A DNA stretch of 64,000 nucleotides from Quillaja saponaria (lineage: Eukaryota > Streptophyta > Magnoliopsida > Fabales > Quillajaceae): contig CM055611.1 in the NCBI GenBank assembly GCA_029379385.1, positions 13,152,062-13,216,061 of the forward strand, given 5' to 3'. Position 1 is the stretch's first letter. Every line of letters begins with the position of its first letter. The position numbers and the translations under genes are program-made. Below are positions 58,447 to 64,000 of this stretch, piece by piece. Under the pieces are notes generated by a model. The model was not told the origin of the DNA, made no database searches, and was given only the letters and a program-made list of their open reading frames with translations.

Positions 58447-59484
58447 CAACTGGAGGGTGCGGTCCACACCATGTGTGGTGAAATTTTGGAGGACATGGCC
58501 ATCATGAAAGATGAACTTGGTGAGCTGAACACCAAGATCAATATCACCATGAGAGCTGTGGGTAATGACAACCACAACCCGTATGCTGAGGGTGTGGGGC
58601 AACTTCAAATGAAAGTTCTTGAACCTTGGGCTTTTGGAGGAGCACGAGATGCAAAGGAGTTGGAAAACTTTCTATTTGACATGGAACAGTACTTTCGAGC
58701 AGTGAAAATGGATTCGGAAGAAGCAAAGGTGACAACAGCTACAATGTACCTTGCTGGAGATGCAAAACTCTGGTGGAGGACAAAGTATGTTGACATTCAA
58801 GATGGTAAATGCGTAATTGACACCTGGGAAGATTTGAGGCTAGAGCTGAAGGCCCAATTCTTTCCGGAGAACGTCGAGTACATCGCTCGGCACAACTTAA
58901 GGGAGTTGAAGCAGATGGGGACTATCCATGAGTATGTGAAGAAATTTGCGGGGCTGATATTAGACATTCATGACATGTCGGAGAAAGACAAGATGTTCTA
59001 TTTCCTTGAAGGCTTAAAGCCATGGGCGAGGGCCGAATTTCAATGACAGCGGGTCCAGGATTTGGCCACAGCTCAGGCAGCAGCCTAGCGCTTGACAGAC
59101 TACGCTCCTGAAAGCTCTGCTAGTAAGAAACCACAATAATCTTCTAGTGGAGGCAATGGCAGACAGTTTGGCAAGCCAGGAAAGAACAAAAGTGGGGGAG
59201 GGGATCAGAGGAAACCTTCCTACCCCTCTAATAGTCCACAATCATCACGAGGGTCTGTCTCAACCTCCAAACCAAGGACAATCTCTTGTTTCTTGTGTAA
59301 CGGACCGCATAGAGTTACGAAATGTCCACAAAAAATTACACTCAATGCTTTGCAAGCTTCGGTTCGTAAAGCACCTCAATGTCCACAGGACGAGTCTGAT
59401 GAAGATCAGCCCAGGATGGGGGCATTGCGGTTTATTGGGGCACTCAAGAAGCATGCTGAGAGTTCCAAGAAGAGCCGGGGATAA
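58447..59484 (+). pseudogene. Chromovirus gag, capsid and nucleocapsid part
   Basis: Continues gag with the Retrotrans_gag domain (about 58620-59040): FGGARDAKELENFLFDME, YLAGDAKLWWRTKY, WEDLRLELKAQFFPEN and LRELKQMGTIHEYVKKF. In-frame stops follow at 59044 (TGA for an expected Arg codon), 59086 and 59137. The zinc knuckle CFLCNGPHRVTKC lies at about 59289-59327. The frame ends at 59484, where a shift leads into protease. Confidence 0.92.
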
Positions 59485-59946
59485 GGGTCTCATGTTTGTG
59501 AAGTGCCATCTTGGTGGGAAGCCGGCTACGAGTGTCATGCTGGACACTGGGGCTACCCATAACTTTGTTTCTGAAACGGAGGCCAAGAAACTGGGCCTAA
59601 AGTTGGAGAAGGACTTAGGCCGGATGAAAGCTGTGAATTCTAAATCCTTGCCTACTGCGGGGCAAGCCAAGCAAGTGTTTGTAAAGCTTGGGACATGGGA
59701 AGGCCGTGTGGATTTTGTGGTGGCCAACATTGACGACTTTGATGTTGTCCTCGGGATGGAGTTCATGCTTACTCACAAAGCAATTCCAATCCTTGCTGCT
59801 AGTTCTCTTATGATAATGGGAGAGCAGCCAGCCATGGTGCCAGCAGTAATCAAACAACTTGGTGAGACCAAGCATCTGTCGACTCTTCAGTTCAAGAAGG
59901 GCATGAAGCGACATGAACCTACTTTTGTGGCGAATTCCCTTGGTTA
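59485..59946 (+). pseudogene. Chromovirus protease
   Basis: In a different frame from gag. It holds the aspartic protease active site LDTGATHNFVS (about 59542-59574) and the flap and C-terminal pattern VVLGMEFM. The protease would cut the Gag-Pol polyprotein. The domain itself is uninterrupted, but frame changes on both sides separate it from gag and reverse transcriptase. Confidence 0.9.
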
Positions 59947-61300
59947 TTGAAGGATCAAGGGGATGCAGAGCCAGTGCCGCCAACCATACAGGGAATTTTG
60001 AAGGAATATGAAGGAGTCATGCCTGACAAAATTCCACAAACCTTGTCACCGCGCAGGGGTATTGATCATGAGATTGAGTTAGTGCCAGGCATCAAGCCAC
60101 CTGCAAAGGCTCCATACAAGATGGCACCACCTGAGTTGATTGAGCTCAGAAAACAGCTAAATGAACTACTAGAATCAGGGTTCATAAGACCTTCAAAGGC
60201 ACCGTTTGGAGCACCGGTTTTGTTTCAGAAGAAGCAGGATGGGAGCCTGCGAATATGTGTTGATTATCGGGCACCCAATAAGGTCACAGTACGGAACAGT
60301 TATCCTATACCGCTAATTGCTGATCTTTTTGACCAACTGAGTGGTGCCAAGTACTTCACAAAGTTGGACTTGAGGTCCGGGTATTACCAAGTTCGAATTG
60401 AGGAGGGGGACGAGCCGAAGACGACTCGTGTCACTCGATATGGTGCATTTTAGTTCTTGGTGATGCCATTTGGGTTGACGAATGCACCAGCCACATTTTG
60501 CACTCTTATGAATCAGGTTTTCCGCGAGTACTTAGACAAGTTCGTCGTGGTTTACTTGGATGACATTGTCATCTATAGCTCCACTCTGGAAGATCACAAA
60601 AAACACTTGCAGCTGGTTTTCAATAGGCTGAGAGAGAACCAGTTGTTCGTGAAAAGGGAGAAGTGTTCTTTCGCGCATAAGCGGATCAAGTTTCTTGGCC
60701 ACATTATTGAGCAAGGTCGTGTCCGAATGGATTTGGACAAGGTGAAGGCCATTCAAGAGTGGAAGACTCCCACTAGCGTGACTGAACTGCGCTCTTTCCT
60801 TGGTTTAGCAAATTACTATAGGCGATTTGTTGAAGGCTATTCAAGAAAAGCTGCGCCCCTTACAGAGTTATTGAAGAAGGGCACAATTTGGCATTGGGGT
60901 GAGCCATGTCAAACTGCATTTGAAGATATGAAGTTGGCTATGATTAATGATCCTGTTTTAGCCTTGCCAGATATCTCGAAGCCTTTTGAAGTTCAGACTG
61001 ATGCATCTGATTATGCCCTTGGGGGATACTTGCTTCAAGAGAATCATCCTATTGCTTATGAGATTCATAAGTTATCACAAGCCGAGATGAGGTATACAGC
61101 TCAAGAGAAGGAGATGCTTGCTGTTATTCATTGCTTGGAGGTGTGGAGACATTACTTGTTGGGGTCAAAGTTCATTGTGAAGACTGACAACACAAGAGTT
61201 AGTCATTTCTTTACACAACCGAAGTTGACACCGAAGCAGGGCTGTTGGCATGAGTTTCTAGCATAATTTGATTTTGAGTTTGAGCACAAGGCAAGAAAAG
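59947..61300 (+). pseudogene. Chromovirus reverse transcriptase and RNase H
   Basis: Reverse transcriptase begins around [20 protein letters not shown] and carries [32 protein letters not shown] (first Asp), [13 protein letters not shown] and YLDDIVIYS (active-site Asp pair). RNase H follows with [27 protein letters not shown] and VKTDN. One TAG (60451-60453) lies just before FLVMPFGL and one TAA (61264-61266) after WHEFLA, both at positions where the family has a sense codon. All catalytic residues are present, so the inactivation is by stops, not by loss of the active site. Confidence 0.95.
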
Positions 61301-62640
61301 TAATCAGGCAACTGATGCCCTTAGTCGCAAGGCTGAGCATGCGACAATGACCTACGTAGCACACATATCGGCTAGTCGTGTTGCTACTTCAATGCGAGAG
61401 TGCATTCGAGAGAACTTGGATAAGGATCCAGTTGCTCAAGCTATCATAAACCTAACCAAAGAAGGGAAGACTCGTCAGTTCTAGGTGGAGGATGGACTAC
61501 TAATGGCGAAGGGAAGCCGATTGTTCGTTCCCAAAAACAGGGGACCTGCGAAGGATGCTCATGAAGGAGTGTCATGACACTTTGTGGGCCAGTCACCCGG
61601 GTTGGCAAAGAACTTATGCCCTTCTGAAACAGGGGTATTACTGGCCTCAGATGAGAGAGGATGCAGTTAACTACTCCAAAACGTGTCTTATCTGCCAGCA
61701 AGACAAAGTTGAGCGGAAGAAGATTGCAAGGCTACTAGAGCCGTTGCCAGTACTGACTCGTCCGTGGGAAAGTGTGTCTCTGGACTTCATCACCAGTCTT
61801 TCAAGAGTGGGAGATTTGTCTACTATCTTGGTGGTAGTGGATCGGTTTTCGAAGTATGTCACACTCATCCCGGCACCAAAATATTGCTCGACAGAAGACA
61901 CAGCACAATTGTTCTTTAAATATGTTGTCAAATATTGGGGTGTGCCCAAGAACATTGTCAGTGATCGAGATAGCAGGTTCACAGGGACTTTCTAGTCTAA
62001 ATTATTCAACCTACTCGGTTCACAACTTAACATCTCATCTAGTTATCATCCACAAACTGATGGTCAGACTGAGAGATTCAATGGCATGCTTGAGGAATAT
62101 TTGCGCCATTTTGCCAGTGTCAACCAGAGGAATTGGCCAAAGCTACTAGACACTGCTCAGTTTTGCTTTAATGCTCAGAAGAGTTCTGCGACAAACAAGA
62201 GTCCTTTTGAGATTGTTACAAGGCAGCAGCCGCTCCTACCACACACACTTGATGGGCCTTATACAGGAAAGAGTCCTAAAGCACATCACTTTACTAAAGA
62301 CTGGAAGCAGAACATTGACATTGCCCGAGCATACTTAGACAAAGCTTCTAAGAGAATGAAGAAATAGGCAGACAAGGGACGTCGACAGCTGGAGTTCCAA
62401 GTTGGGGATCTTGTATTGGTCAAGCTCACGAAGGAATAACTTAAGGGACTGAAGGGGCAGGATCACAAGCTTATTCGTAAGTATGAAGGTCCACTTCCAA
62501 TTGTTTCCAAGGTTGGGAAAGTTGCCTACAAGATTGACCTTCCACCCTGGATGAAGATACACCCAGTGATTCATGTTTCCAACCTGAAGCCGTATCATCC
62601 TGATCCAGAAGATCCAGCACGTAACCAGTCAACCAGGCAA
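61301..62640 (+). pseudogene. Chromovirus integrase
   Basis: A shift near 61301 and one back near 61548 disrupt the start. The HHCC zinc region (CHDTLWASHPG, then CLICQQDK), and the DDE core with LDFI, SDRDSRF and QTDGQTERFN (catalytic Glu) are readable. Stops replace expected Trp or Gln at 61478 (after RQF), 61993, 62365 and 62437. The C-terminal GPY-like segment (KYEGPLPIVSKVGKVAYKI and HPVIHVSNLKPY) is intact. Integrase joins the cDNA to the host chromosome. Confidence 0.93.
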
Positions 62641-62649
62641 GCAGTCAAC

Positions 62650-62859
62650 CTCAATAAGCCACCAAGCAGAGTAGCAGAGGAGATTCTAGCTGAAAAGAGA
62701 GTGATTATCATAAGACGCCCACGACTTCAGTTCTTAGTCAAGTGAAAAGGTCTTGGAGATGAAGAAATCAGCTGGGAGAAAGCCGAAGATCTATCAGAGT
62801 TCTAGTAGAAGATTAAAGACTTTCAAGCAGCTGAGTCAACGAGGACGTCAACCAATTAA
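62650..62859 (+). pseudogene. Chromodomain at the C-terminus of integrase
   Basis: EEILAEKRVIIIRRPRLQFL is followed by a TGA (62743-62745) where the aromatic-cage Trp of the chromodomain is expected, then KGLGDEEISWEKAEDL, two TAG codons (62803-62808) and a final TAA at 62857-62859. In chromoviruses this domain reads heterochromatin histone marks and guides integration. Its position just before the polypurine tract is typical. Confidence 0.9.
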
Positions 62860-62861
62860 GT

Positions 62862-62870
62862 AGGGGAGAA
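62862..62870 (+). other. Polypurine tract of chromovirus
   Basis: AGGGGAGAA directly precedes the 3' LTR start, 3 to 11 bases after the polyprotein stop. Confidence 0.85.
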
Positions 62871-63409
62871 TGTCACAACCTAAGCTTGTCCAGTGCATGT
62901 CGCATATGACCGCTTGCCTTGTGATGGGCACATTGTGGGTAGCTAGGCATATGTCATGACACATTGTGGCATTTTTGTAAATAGGTAGTCCAGGGGTAGT
63001 CAGGCAATTGGGAAATATAATGTTCCCTCTTGCCAGAGGGACTATGGCGTAGAAAGTTCTTAAGGGGGGGTGTATATGTGAGAAAATTCAAAGTTGTACA
63101 CGAGCTTGTCGGATGAGTGTCAAAGGTCTTGGTGTTGCTTGTAACTCCCCCTACACCAAGCCATTTGCCTATGTTGTAGCCATGTCGAGGGCATTTTGAT
63201 AGCATTGTAATTTGATCGTTTTTTAATTAATTAGAAGTTGAAGCCCTTTCTTGAAAACTGTGTTGTATTTGCTTTCTTGCTTACATTGTTGCGCACTAGC
63301 CTTGCAGATTGACACTCGAGGGGCATTGGAGAAGCTGACTTGCTACCCACGAGGGGTTAGCAAGTGCTACATAGGCGTCTTTGTGTGCTAGCAAAGTCGG
63401 CCCATGACA
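62871..63409 (+). repeat. 3' LTR of chromovirus
   Basis: Starts TGTCACAACCTAAGCTTG and ends CCATGACA, preserving the TG...CA termini. Confidence 0.95.
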
Positions 63410-64000
63410 CTACCGCAGCAACCACAGGTCTCTTCCGTTCATTCTTCTACCAATGACAACGACACCGAGTCATGAATGTTCCTACATGTGCGACCCCCAA
63501 TCATTAAGGCATTTTGCTCATTTTATAGATTTTTTTTTTTTTTTTACCTGGATACAACTCGGCTTATTCGATATGTTGGCCAAGCTTAGAGCCCTCATCC
63601 AAGATTTCACCTAGAGATTCAAATCTAGTTCACAATCAAAATCAACTTATTTGAGATCAGGCTTTATAAGCCCCTGTCCAAAATTTCACCTTCGTGATCA
63701 AACTCAAAGCCCACAAAACCTTAGCAATCCATTATGAATGAACTTGCGATTTCACAAGAACAAGTCCAAGACCATTCTTTGTATAATCAGATTTGGCATC
63801 AAGCACTCAATTCTCACTATCAAGCCACGTTCCCATAATAATTCGTCAATTACATCCTTAACAACAATCTAAATCATTGTTTTGAAGAATCAACATCATT
63901 TCATTTTGGATCAAACTGTCAAGCTCTCAATTTGAACAAATTTTTAGAGAGATCGAATCAAAGGAATTTTATTCTTTCATAAAGAATATAAAAACTCAAA
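63410..64000. other. Sequence right of the chromovirus
   Basis: The first ~33 bp (63410-63442, minus strand) may continue the open segment seen at 53945-54115; the plus strand of 63410-63475 is open too. A T run lies at 63530-63546. The rest is non-coding on inspection, with phrases such as CCAAGATTTCACC and CCAAAATTTCACC repeated about 80 bp apart (63599, 63678). Confidence 0.5.

Larger units (their letters stand above)
54121..63409 (+). mobile_element. Ty3/gypsy chromovirus, full-length, inactive
   Basis: LTRs of 538 and 539 bp (54121-54658, 62871-63409) flank PBS, gag, protease, reverse transcriptase, RNase H, integrase with chromodomain, and PPT in gypsy order. A 3465-bp solo LTR (54977-58441) is inserted in gag; without it and its TSD copy the element is about 5.8 kb. 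CTACC follows the 3' LTR and CTACT lies 4 bp before the 5' LTR, a probable target duplication with four extra bases (TACG). At least ten in-frame stops and four frame changes disrupt the polyprotein. Confidence 0.95.

Noticed and set aside
59260..59983. Long minus-strand frames (168 and 122 codons) opposite gag/protease
   Set aside because: Shadows of the plus-strand gag and protease frames, which carry clear motifs.
1..64000. CRISPR arrays, bacterial operons, ribosome binding sites, Helitron ends
   Set aside because: The sequence is plant nuclear DNA. No regularly spaced identical repeats were seen, and no TC...CTRR termini with a 3' hairpin could be paired by eye.

Overview
This is AT-rich nuclear DNA from a flowering plant, most likely a eudicot. 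The only intact protein-coding gene I can support is an AP2/ERF transcription factor of plant group IX. Nearly everything else recognisable is a plant transposable element: Ty1/copia and Ty3/gypsy (chromovirus) retrotransposons, a Mutator-like (MULE) transposon, CACTA transposons, MITEs and tRNA-derived SINEs. I cannot name the species.

Layout. 1-1463 is non-coding with a local duplication. 1464-4805 is a complete non-autonomous CACTA element with a TTA target-site duplication. 4806-8987 is non-coding with tandem duplications. 8988-16585 is a non-coding LTR element (LARD-like, minus orientation) with a perfect GTTAG duplication; a 3.3-kb solo LTR lies inside it. A broken lipid-transfer-protein gene follows at 16694-16918. 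19397-23957 is a MULE with inverted termini, an 8/9 target-site duplication and a degenerate transposase; it appears to sit inside an older inverted-repeat element. 26737-29977 carries CACTA-like ends around a second solo LTR of the same family.

30816-44303 is a nest. A deleted copia element (A) and a full-length but dead copia element (B, minus strand) are inserted in one copy of a tandemly duplicated non-mobile sequence. The neighbouring copy preserves the empty site for B. 44304-46710 holds a tandem array split by a MITE, followed by two SINE-like elements. 48264-49043 is the ERF gene, read leftwards with a TATA box 78 bp upstream. 49133-53944 is mostly non-coding, with one SINE and one MITE-like copy. 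54121-63409 is a Ty3/gypsy chromovirus with two LTRs, PBS, PPT, all pol domains and a C-terminal chromodomain. A third solo LTR interrupts its gag, with a perfect AAGCA duplication. The chromovirus itself may interrupt a short open segment that could be an exon.

Function. Only the ERF is expected to make a functional protein. Every transposon ORF carries stops or frameshifts, many of which look like C-to-T or G-to-A changes at former Trp, Gln or Arg codons, as expected for long-methylated DNA. I found no undescribed gene system. The most informative features are the insertion histories, which can be read from target-site duplications, empty sites and restored reading frames.
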